From assembly GCA_964036195.1 (NCBI GenBank), contig OZ038458.1:19295832-19359831 (forward strand): 64,000 nucleotides of DNA, in the 5' to 3' direction. Below are positions 9,065 to 18,700 of the stretch, piece by piece (position 1 is the first letter of the stretch; every line of letters begins with the position of its first letter). The translations under genes and the position numbers were made by a program. Source of the stretch: Sphaerolaimus hirsutus (taxonomy: Eukaryota > Nematoda > Chromadorea > Monhysterida > Sphaerolaimidae). Under the pieces are notes generated by a model. The model did not search any database, was not told the origin of the DNA, and was given only the letters and a program-made list of their open reading frames with translations.

Positions 9065-12000
9065 ATGACCGACAATCAGGGCACTGCCCCTGCTGACAAT
9101 ACTCGCTCAAAAGCGAGTGGCACCCAGCAAAGGGTTGCCAATAATGCCACAGGCCTCAGTGCCACTGGCTCAAATGGAAATGGCTCCAATGCCATGTCTG
9201 CACAGAACAGTGACACATCGAATAGTGCCACTACAAGTGCAAACACAGAATCACTTGATATGGTGACACACATGTGCACATTCATGCAAAACATACTCAA
9301 ACAGCAAGAGCGCATGGCAGATAAGCAAACAAATGCCATGGACAGAATGATGGACAAACAGAATCAAATGATGGAATTATTGACAGAAAAGTTGTCCATC
9401 AAGCACACTGGAACTGTGCCAAGCACTGTACATGATTTGACCAGTGATGCAAGGTACACATCAGAGCAGCGGCGACTGTGGACGCCACTGCTAAATGACA
9501 AATTTTCCACCTTTGATGGTGAAGATCCACTGAAATTTGAATTGTGGATGGGTGATTTAAAGGCCCGGATCAAGCTCACTGAAGTGCCAGATGAGTTTGC
9601 AGTGATCCATGTGCGCAAATGCCTGAGTGGCAGAGCGCTGCGCCAATTTGAGCACCTGTCACATGAGGACAGAATGACCTTTGAACAGGTCTGTGCATTT
9701 TTGGAGTCACAGTATGGTGACCATTTTGCAGCACAAAATGCAATGAATAAACTGATCACCACAAAACAATCAGCTAAGGAACAAGTCAGGGATTTTGGCT
9801 TGTTGATTGAGAGCTTGGTGCGCAAAGCGCTGCCAAACACAGACCCAACAGCTCTCAAAGTGCAATTGAAGCACTATTTCATGTCTGGCTTGCAGAATCA
9901 GACACTGCAAAATGCACTGTATGCATTGCCAACATTTGAGCTCATGACATTCAAGGAGCTGGTTGAAAATGCTGAAAGGCTCGAATTTGCTGGAAAGCGA
10001 GTGAAAATGCATGCACCAAATGCACAGAAATATTGTGCTGTGCATGAAAGTCACACACATTCAACTGAGGAATGTGAAACTGTGAGCCAGGCCAAGCGAA
10101 TTGCAAACGGCAAGCTGGCAAGGCAAAATGGCAAACCTGGAGTGAATCGCTTCAGTAAGCCCAGGCAGTGGAATGCCAATCGCTTCCCGCCTAAAGTGCA
10201 GCAGCATGCTGCAGGTGCTGAAAACAGCCCAATGCACCAGAAAAAGTGGTGCAATTTCCACAAGTCTGTCACTCATGACACACAGGACTGCTTCTTGTCC
10301 AGAAGAGACAATTTCAACAAGCAACCTGTGAAAAAGGAATGGACAAGGTCCAAGGTGCACAACATTGATTGTGACCAGGAGGGTGAACCTCCCAACGCTG
10401 TGAATCGCGTGCAGCATGTGGCACAGCCACAAAAAGTGCAAATGAAGCCAAAAATTGGCTCAAAAGTCAATCAGCCATGTGCCTATTTGAATGGCACACA
10501 ATTTGACACTTGTCGCCCTGACAGTGGTGCTGATGTGACTGTGGTGACCAAAAATGTGGTCAAAAAGCTTGGCTTGATGCCAAGGCCCACCAAGCACAAA
10601 CTGCTTGCTGCCAATCAGACGCCGATTGACACAAAAGGGTGTGTAGACATCCAAATTGATTATGCAGGTGGCACAGCCATGCATACATGTCAGATTTCAA
10701 ATGACATTGACTATGATGTCCTGTTGGGACAGGATGTGATGCCAAAGCTGGGCATTTACATGAGAGCAGCAGATGGCAGTAATTTGTTGCCAGAGGCCAA
10801 AAATGTGCCTGTTACCAATGCTATACAAAGGCAGTTGATCAAACACTGCAACTTGGGCAGTGATGACCAGTCAGCACTGGTCATATTTTCTGACAAACAG
10901 GGCCAGCCAATGCATGCTGCCCATGTGCCACTGCACAAAAATGAGCCCCCAACTGAAGTGCTCATAGGCCAAGTGCAAAATTTGGACAAAAGTGAATGGG
11001 CAAAAATGCTCAACATTGGCAACTGCTCAAATGCAGAGAAAGCCAACTTAGTTGATGCACTGTTTGAGCTGCGCCATGCATTCAGCTCAATGTACAAAAC
11101 AGATGCATGCCAAAATGTGGATGAAATTGGGTGCACAGATGTGGAACATGAAATTGTCACAGGTGACACCCTGCCATTTAGAGTTCCACCAAGGCGCATT
11201 CCACTTAGACTGCGCCCAGAAGTAGAAAAAATGCTCAAGGATTTGCTTGACCAAGGGTGCATTGTGCCATCAAACAGCAATTACAGCAGTGCTTTTGTGC
11301 TTGTAAAAAAGAAAGATGGCTCATGGAGATTCTGTGTGGATTTCCGCCAATTGAATTTGAACACAAAGCGGGACAGCGATCCATTGCCCCGCATGGATGA
11401 CCTGCTGGATCTGTGGGCTGGGAGGAAATTTTTCTCCACCATGGATATAAAATGTGGATATTACAACATCCGCATCAAAAAAGAAGATCAGCATAAAACT
11501 GCATTTACTGCATTGGATCAGTTGTTTGAGTGGAAGCGCATGCCATTTGGGCTTCACTCGGCTCCGGCTACTTTTCAAAGAGCCATCAACAACATGCTGA
11601 TTGAACATAAAGGCTACTGCAGAGCCTACTTAGATGACATCATTGTGGCATCCACCACACTTGAGGAGCACATTGCTCACCTGAAGGCAGTGATTGCAAC
11701 AACATGCAAAGCTGGATTGAGACTGAATCCACGCAAGTGCCATTTTCTGAAAAACAAAATTCAGTATTTAGGGCATGTGATCAGTGGTGATGGAATCCAT
11801 GTGGATCCAGACAAAGCCACAGCCATTCAAAATTACCCATTGCCTGCCACCAAGAAGGAAGGCATTTCATTCATGGGACTCGTCAGCTACATGCGGCGTT
11901 TTCACCACAACCTGTCCCATAGGTTGGCGCCTTTGCGTAAATTTTTCCAAGCTGCTGAGAGCAGTAAGGCACAATTGAAATGGACACCTGAATTGGAGAA

Positions 12001-13624
12001 ATTATTCAGGCAAATTTGCACTGAGATGGGTGATCCAAGGGCATTAGCAATGCCTGTGCCAGGAAATGACTATGTGATAACCACTGATGCTAGTGCTGAT
12101 GGATTAGGCGCTATGCTAGAGCAGAAAAATGAGCAAGGCAAATTGCAGCCAATTGCTTTTGCTAGTCGTGTGACTGCACCTGCAGAGAAGCGCTATTGTG
12201 CCACTGAGTTGGAAGCGCGTGCAGTTATTTATGCACTTGAAACTTTCAGACCATACATCACTGGAGAAAAAGTGACAGTGTTTACTGATCACCACCCCTT
12301 GACACAGCTGTTTCAGAAAAACAGCCCATCGCATAGGCTCTACCGCTGGTGTCTGGTGTTACAGCAGTTTGATGTAAAATTATGCTACAAACCAGGCATC
12401 AAAAACCTGGTAGCTGATGCTCTGTCCAGGGCACCTGCTGGCACAATTCCAGTTCGCATGGAGGAAAATGACTCCATTGACCAGCCAGAAGTCACACTTG
12501 ATACAGTGTGCAACATCAATTTCATCAGTGTGTCACACATGTTAGCCAAATTGGCTACACCAAAGGTAAGTGATGTGCACAACATTGCATTAGCAAGTGA
12601 CAAAGAGCGCATGGAAATGTTGCGCTGGCATCATGAAGGGCGCTGGGCAGCACATGCAAGTGCCCAGAAAACATACCAGCGCCTGAGACCGTTCTATGGC
12701 CATGGAACATGGCCCACACTTGCAGCAGATGTGCAAGAATATTGCAAAAATTGCAACACATGCAAGCAGCGATCAAATCGCTATGAGGTGCTGCCACTGA
12801 TTCCAAGGCCACCTCCTGACCAGCCACGTCGTCGCTGGCACATGGATTTTTCTACGTTCATGCCAAACAGCTACAAAGGGCCAAAATATTGCCTTGTTGC
12901 AATTGATGCCATGTCCCGCTTTGTTGAGGCTAGGTACTGCAATGCAACTGATGCAAAAAGTGCAGTCAAACTGTACAGTGAAATTGTTGCTAGGCATGGG
13001 GTTCCAGAAGAAATTGTGACTGATAGTGGGACCCATTTTAAGTGCCGCGAATTTGAATCTGCTTTGCAGAAGCACCTGACACTTCTGCATGTGACAACAC
13101 CTGGTTCCAAAACCAGCAATGGCATCTGTGAAAGAGCCATACGCACACTGCAAGATGTGCTGTCCAAGAAAAGAGCTGATGACCACCGAGCCTGGCACCT
13201 GATCCTGCCTGATGCAGTGGCTGCCTACAATGCTACAGAGCATTCTGCTACAGGTGTGTCACCATTTGAAGCTCATTATGGCTCAAAGCGTACAACAACT
13301 GGGCATGAGTTTGAAGTTGCACCACCACTTGTCAAATTTTGGCAGATGATCAATGAAAAAGTGGCAAATGCCCAAAAGAAAGCAGCAAGCTCTGCTTATG
13401 TCACAAATCCCACAACCAAGTTCAAAATAGGTGATACCATTTTTGTGAAGGACACACCTGCCATGGGAAGTCGCAAAGCAAAATTGGACTTGCCCAATTC
13501 CAAAGAAGGTGAAATCATTTCATTCCCATCACCTAAGGCTGCAACCATAAAATTTAGCAATGGTAAAGTGCGTGTAGTCCCCATTAACATGCTGCAGCCC
13601 CGTTCTTTAGATTCAGGTACTTAG
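9065..13624 (+). CDS. Element B gag-pol polyprotein
   Basis: One frame of 1519 codons from the ATG at 9065, which has G at -3; an in-frame ATG at 9005 is an alternative and the frame is open back to about 8924. Gag has a capsid-like helical region (about residues 140-330) followed by two unusual C/H clusters (CAVHESHTHSTEEC and CNFHKSVTHDTQDC) in place of a classical CCHC knuckle. The protease has DSGAD at D486. RT has the VDFRQLN block and YLDD near 855. RNase H has TTDAS at D1008. Integrase has an HHCC finger from H1189 and D1261, D1320, E1356 (D-x35-E). Gag and pol are fused without stop or shift. It encodes everything needed for copy-and-paste transposition except env. Confidence 0.95.
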   Translation: MTDNQGTAPADNTRSKASGTQQRVANNATGLSATGSNGNGSNAMSAQNSDTSNSATTSANTESLDMVTHMCTFMQNILKQQERMADKQTNAMDRMMDKQNQMMELLTEKLSIKHTGTVPSTVHDLTSDARYTSEQRRLWTPLLNDKFSTFDGEDPLKFELWMGDLKARIKLTEVPDEFAVIHVRKCLSGRALRQFEHLSHEDRMTFEQVCAFLESQYGDHFAAQNAMNKLITTKQSAKEQVRDFGLLIESLVRKALPNTDPTALKVQLKHYFMSGLQNQTLQNALYALPTFELMTFKELVENAERLEFAGKRVKMHAPNAQKYCAVHESHTHSTEECETVSQAKRIANGKLARQNGKPGVNRFSKPRQWNANRFPPKVQQHAAGAENSPMHQKKWCNFHKSVTHDTQDCFLSRRDNFNKQPVKKEWTRSKVHNIDCDQEGEPPNAVNRVQHVAQPQKVQMKPKIGSKVNQPCAYLNGTQFDTCRPDSGADVTVVTKNVVKKLGLMPRPTKHKLLAANQTPIDTKGCVDIQIDYAGGTAMHTCQISNDIDYDVLLGQDVMPKLGIYMRAADGSNLLPEAKNVPVTNAIQRQLIKHCNLGSDDQSALVIFSDKQGQPMHAAHVPLHKNEPPTEVLIGQVQNLDKSEWAKMLNIGNCSNAEKANLVDALFELRHAFSSMYKTDACQNVDEIGCTDVEHEIVTGDTLPFRVPPRRIPLRLRPEVEKMLKDLLDQGCIVPSNSNYSSAFVLVKKKDGSWRFCVDFRQLNLNTKRDSDPLPRMDDLLDLWAGRKFFSTMDIKCGYYNIRIKKEDQHKTAFTALDQLFEWKRMPFGLHSAPATFQRAINNMLIEHKGYCRAYLDDIIVASTTLEEHIAHLKAVIATTCKAGLRLNPRKCHFLKNKIQYLGHVISGDGIHVDPDKATAIQNYPLPATKKEGISFMGLVSYMRRFHHNLSHRLAPLRKFFQAAESSKAQLKWTPELEKLFRQICTEMGDPRALAMPVPGNDYVITTDASADGLGAMLEQKNEQGKLQPIAFASRVTAPAEKRYCATELEARAVIYALETFRPYITGEKVTVFTDHHPLTQLFQKNSPSHRLYRWCLVLQQFDVKLCYKPGIKNLVADALSRAPAGTIPVRMEENDSIDQPEVTLDTVCNINFISVSHMLAKLATPKVSDVHNIALASDKERMEMLRWHHEGRWAAHASAQKTYQRLRPFYGHGTWPTLAADVQEYCKNCNTCKQRSNRYEVLPLIPRPPPDQPRRRWHMDFSTFMPNSYKGPKYCLVAIDAMSRFVEARYCNATDAKSAVKLYSEIVARHGVPEEIVTDSGTHFKCREFESALQKHLTLLHVTTPGSKTSNGICERAIRTLQDVLSKKRADDHRAWHLILPDAVAAYNATEHSATGVSPFEAHYGSKRTTTGHEFEVAPPLVKFWQMINEKVANAQKKAASSAYVTNPTTKFKIGDTIFVKDTPAMGSRKAKLDLPNSKEGEIISFPSPKAATIKFSNGKVRVVPINMLQPRSLDSGT

Positions 13625-13734
13625 GAGAGGATCAACAGGAGACCAGTCCAGGAACTTTAGGATCAAAACAGGTGATTTAGTGATTTAATGTAGTTTAGGT
13701 ATTTGAGGCCAAATACTTCCTGCACCCCCCGAGG
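13625..13734 (+). other. Element B 3' untranslated region with polypurine tract
   Basis: A short stretch between the gag-pol stop and the 3' LTR. GAGG immediately before the LTR at 13731-13734 is the only purine run available for plus-strand priming, and it is short. Confidence 0.5.
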
Positions 13735-13929
13735 AGTTAGCAGTGACTTCTAGTGATAAAAATGATCCTAGGCATAAAGCATTGAATCAACAAAAAGTTC
13801 ATCTAGTGATATGTGTGTGATCCTCTTTCCCATTTCATTGTTTAAATAGTTGATAGCTGAGCCCCACAAGGCATCAGCCAGCACCCGAGCAGCCAATGAA
13901 CCAGCAACCAACAACCAGCTTCGCCAACT
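13735..13929 (+). repeat. Element B 3' LTR
   Basis: Second copy of the 195-base LTR with no difference seen from the first. It is followed directly by the ATAA target duplication and then by element A protease/RT sequence. Confidence 0.95.
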
Positions 13930-13933
13930 ATAA

Positions 13934-15732
13934 TCAACCAATTCGCTGTACCCTATGTCGTACTTGTGTCTTGCAAAAGCGCTTTTGTGCTTCAAAAGTA
14001 CGGCTGCAAGTTCCTTGCGCTCATTTTCCGACAATGTTTGGGGCACAGAAAATTCCATTTCGTGTCCATCTGGACATTTCACATGCAATGGCTCACCTAA
14101 TTGGTCTTCAATTACCTTTTCTGGAACGCTTGAAGATACCGGCTCTGTCGCTTCGTTGGCGCGGCACTGCCGTATCCATTCCTCAGGGGGGTCGCCGGCT
14201 TTGACTTTCAGAACACAATCGACGGGCTCAACCAAACCGATTTTTTGTTCCATCTGCAAAGTAACCGGTTGATCACGCACATTTGCGACCCTCATTAGAA
14301 ACACCTCGTCACTTGTTTCATATGCTGCAGATGCGGCGACTACCCCATCCTTCAAATTTACGGATTCCAGCCCAGTGACAGTAAATGTACGATAGCTAAC
14401 TGGAGCTGATAGGCGCACCGGCACCATTGCTTCATGCCTTGCCTTGATTTCGGTAGCCGCTGTGACTAATGCAAACACTGCACGGATCTGCACGTCCGGC
14501 TTGTGGTTATCAAATGGAATGCTGACGCCTACTGAGGGGATTTTTAAGAGGCGTGCGGGCATATCAATTATCATGTGCCGCAGCACATCCGCGCCCAAAA
14601 TTAGATTGTCAACCAGGCCATTGATGGCTTGAAAAACGACACAAAATGTGTGTCCCCCAATTTCAATGGGCATTTCCAACTGACCAATTATCATTAGCTT
14701 GGAATCCGCAGCGCATCGCATGTGGGAAATGGGAGAAGTTTCTTCAACGGCGTCGTGTCCATGTCGATGCTCCTGGAACACATCTCTGCTGCATAACGAG
14801 CGCATGGCGCCAGTGTCCAGCAAACATCTGTGGTACATGATGCCGTCCATGCACACGGGCACTGCAGGACTGTAGTAGACATGCACAGGCCCGTTCCGCC
14901 TCGCGACGACAGACTTTATATTTTCCTGTTCATCTTTTGATAGCGTAATCATTCTGATTCTCTCCACCGATGGGCTCATGGAAATTTCCGCCATTTCTAA
15001 TTGGTGATTATATTCAATTGATGGAAACATCTGTACCGTTACCGTGTCATCTGGTGCACACTCGGACGCACCTGTTGTCGGATTCAACACGGTCAGTCGG
15101 CCGTCATAGCTTTTCATAAAGCTACGCTTACCTGCGTCTCTGTGTCTGGTAATTAGCGGCCTTGACTCCCGTCGCAGTCGTCGGTGCGCTCGTTCAATTA
15201 GCGTCGTAGCTGCCGGGGGTGCGGCGGCTAACAAAGCTGCTAATAAATACTGGCAAGTTACTACGGCGCACACCAGGTAAATCCATATCTGCAGCCATGA
15301 CCTCACGGCGTCAAAATCCCAAAATCCCACGCTCACCATTGACCTGGCCATTAATCGATGCGATTGTAAACTGCCATCAACTGCATGCGTCGGCATTCCA
15401 TGCACGCGCCGCACAATCGCGTATGAGTGCCACACGTCGTTCAGCGTGGTGGTCGGCAGCAGCTCAGACAAATTGTACATTGTCGTTGCGGCAAAGATCT
15501 GATGGTGCACATCCGTCGGTCGTTCGAGCTGCCACCTGTGTGGGAAACTGTGGGTGTTGTAAACGGGGATATGTTCCAGGGCGCCTTTCTCAGGTAAATA
15601 CTTATACCACTGCCCATGCAATTTCAACACGCGGTTGTGGCGATTTGTGCACGTTCCCATAACCGGCTGGAACAGAAGGGCATTTGTAATTGTATCCAAA
15701 TGTAAGGTCACGTTCTGTCCATGTAATTTCAT
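13934..15732 (-). CDS. Element A: end of env-like glycoprotein, aspartic protease and start of RT
   Basis: This frame follows directly on the TGA at 15733-15735 in the same frame as gag. About the first 200 residues look like the C-terminal part of a membrane glycoprotein: several Cys, possible N-glycosylation sites (NVT, NLS), then a strong membrane span near residues 150-175 (IWIYLVCAVVTCQYLLAALL) and a basic tail. A retroviral-type aspartic protease follows with CLLDTGAMRSLCS (catalytic D306) and later LILGADVL. The end (HKYDIGYSEL) is the usual entry to gypsy RT, where element B interrupts it at 13930. Translation beyond 13934 is element B LTR and is not part of the protein. Confidence 0.85.
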
Positions 15733-18700
15733 TCAAATTGGGACCGTAGCGTGGCACGCGCCTTTACCTGTTTCGGTGCCCAACTGATAAGTCTTTACTG
15801 CAAAACACTTATGCACTAGAAATCCGTCTGGCGCCGCCTTGGCCAAAATCTCATTGTCGCACATGTACCAGCGCGCTGTGGTCGTCGGGTGCTCGGTCAT
15901 AGCTAGGCGGAGAAGTTCCTGGAAATGTTGCACATGCCTACAAGTAGACACGGCCTGCGCGCGCATAGTTTGCTCAGATGTCTCGTACACCGCTTGCATC
16001 GCTGCGGCCAAGTGACCGGTGTCCACTACGCCAAATCCGGGGCGTGCTGCGCGACGCTTCTCCCGCACATACCTAATTGGGGGGATTTCAAACGGTGCCA
16101 CAACAATATCCTGGTCTGATTTCCATAATTTTTTACCACATGAAATGATCTCTTCTTTTGCTCGAAATGACAGTGCCAAAGTGTGATCACGCGCGAGCCA
16201 AATATCTTGTCTAATTAGCCCAGCTATTTCTTGCCATTTCTCATAGGGGCATTCAGCCTTTGGATTTGGTTTCCAGACTAATTGGCTACCGTCGGGCAGG
16301 GTACAGGTGCCCTCCTCGTAATTACACTTTGACACTTCTCCTAGTGTACTTTGCATGACCTTGGCGCCGTAGCGCATGCGTACATCTCCCTTGAACAACC
16401 CACACTGCGGGGTTTTGGTAATTAACCAGCTGCAACAGTACAGCCCGTGCCCCGAGTAACTCACATTTGTCGGGTGTTGAGTGTCCCATGCGTTGCTCAG
16501 CTCGTCCACTGGCTGGAGCGCGCCGTCGTTGCACTTATGGTACTTCATCATGCTCTCACACTCCAAGGGATCTACCGCACGCGGCTGCGAGTCAAAATGT
16601 TCCAAAGTGACGTCACCCCAAAAGTTCTGGTATGTATGAGCCGACCGCGTGGCCGCTACACATCGGTACGCAGTGGCACGATATTCTACCATATTGCGTT
16701 TGTAAATAGTGAGTTTCAGGGGAACCGGTTTAGTCAACGACACAGCAGAATCGACTAACGCGGTGCAGTTAGGCAAGTCGGGGTAGGTGTACAAGTCATA
16801 ATGATCGGTCAAGTCGCTGCACAGCAGTGGCGTGTCCGGCATCGTCGAGGCCGCCGCCAAAGGCATCAAGCTCAAGCACGCCATCACCGCGGCGATGGTG
16901 AACACGGTAAATAAGGCGCCAAAGACTTGATTATTATACGGTGGTTCAGAATAAGCTCGCTGGCGAGGCACTGCGGACGTTTTGTCTCTAAATTCGGCCA
17001 TTTTATCAACGCATGTGCTCGAGAACGTACGTGGGGACAAAATCATAGGGGGCTCATTTAGGAATGGGTCTAATGGGGCGTCACGCAAAACCCTCCACTC
17101 GATTCTGGTGAGCGTATCATTGTGGTCGTCATGCGGGCAACAGTCTGGGAGCACCACACAATCTTCATCCTTCAGATCATGCATTGCAGTGCGCCTCAGA
17201 TAATCTAACCAACTGGTACGAAATAGGATTGACGTGGCTTCGCGCTGATACGCCCAGTGGCTAATCCACTGTTCCCGATCTACCATGAGCGCATGCATTT
17301 TACACTGAAGACTAGCTACAGGTTGCTCCTCCATCTCCTCCTCCTCTTCAGGGGCTTCCGGTTCCAGCCCTTGCAATGTCAATAGTTGATCATGATGGAA
17401 GAGAATTCTAGCGTAAGACGGCGATGACTCGGTCACAGCCTTGTAAGTGCATTCACCCACCTGTGTCACTGTCGTCGGGTTCAGCAGCGGCACGCTGCTG
17501 CTCTGGCCTTGCTGCGATTCCAACGGCCGTTGCGCCGGTTGTGGCTGCGGGTGCCATCCGATGGCCGCGGGCTGCTGGCTCTGGACGTACACAGGCTGCA
17601 ACATCTGCGAGGAAGGCACGGTCATAGGTTGACTTAATTGCATCGGTACCCATCCACCTGGATACCCAAAGTTTTGTGGATATTGTCCTCCCTGTCCACG
17701 GCCTCGCCCTCGGCCGCCACCTCTACCGCGCGCACGAAAGTCGCCTCCGCGGCCACGCTGATTGCTATCGTTGCCAGCAGATGGCTCGGGAGGGGGCTTA
17801 TTTGGACATTGATAGCGAAAGTGATCAGGAGATCCACATTCCCAACATCCATTTTCAAACCTCTTGGGCGGTAACTCACGCCTCGGGCGCGGTGCGCCCA
17901 TCATCTTAGCTTCCTGGGCGTCGAGTTTTTTCTGTCGTTCGTCGAGCGCCCGTTCCTTGGCCTTGAGCTTCGCATTCTCAGCACTCTCGGCCTCCATCGA
18001 CTGGACCGAGGGGTGCAGGTTCATGGCCATGATGAGCTCCATGACCTGGTTCGACGTCTCGGCGACGATCTCGCTGGCCGACTTCGCATGTTCCTTCTGA
18101 ACGGTTTCAAGATTTTTGTAGCTTTCTTGCATGTGCGCATTATCAACTAATTCCTTCCAACTTATATTGGCGTGCACCGCCAGATTGTGCCTAATGTCCT
18201 TGTCCAACCCCTGGTGAAACTTAGTGATGCACATGCCTTCCCTTTGGGCGAAATGCAGCATTGGGTATGCGCGCTTTACCACACGTTCCAATCTAGTTGC
18301 CCAGTCCAACACAGATTCAGTGGGACTTTGAGTTGATTCAATAAACTCGCGCTGTGCATGATGCTGAGCGTTCGGATTTGCAAACAATTCTTCCAAACGA
18401 TCCATCATGGCTTTGTAATCAAGTGCGCGCAGTTCCCGCCTTCTAGCTACAAAAATAGAATTAGCATTCTTTTGTAAAAAGATAGGCAGCAACTTTTGCC
18501 TAGAGCGCATTGAAACACCTAGCGCATCACACAAAATATCCCACTTACGTCTCCAGTCCTTGAAACTCTTGTCAGCCCTTCCTGTGAATGCATCGCACTG
18601 CGTAGCCAGGGCGGTCAGCGTAGCAGCCGTGCCGTGCGGCACCTGGTGCTGCGCCAGATAGTCTGGATCCGTAGGATTAGGTGCAGGTGAAATCGATCCT

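Larger units (their letters stand above)
8621..13929 (+). mobile_element. Element B: intact Ty3/gypsy LTR retrotransposon nested in element A
   Basis: It is 5309 bases long with 195-base LTRs (8621-8815 and 13735-13929) that I read as identical. LTR ends are AGTT...AACT rather than TG...CA. It is flanked by a 4-bp duplication ATAA (8617-8620 and 13930-13933), which lies inside the RT of element A. AGT...ACT ends with 4-bp duplications are known for the errantivirus/gypsy branch. The gag-pol frame is uninterrupted. Identical LTRs plus an intact frame mean a very recent, potentially active insertion, younger than element A. Confidence 0.95.
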
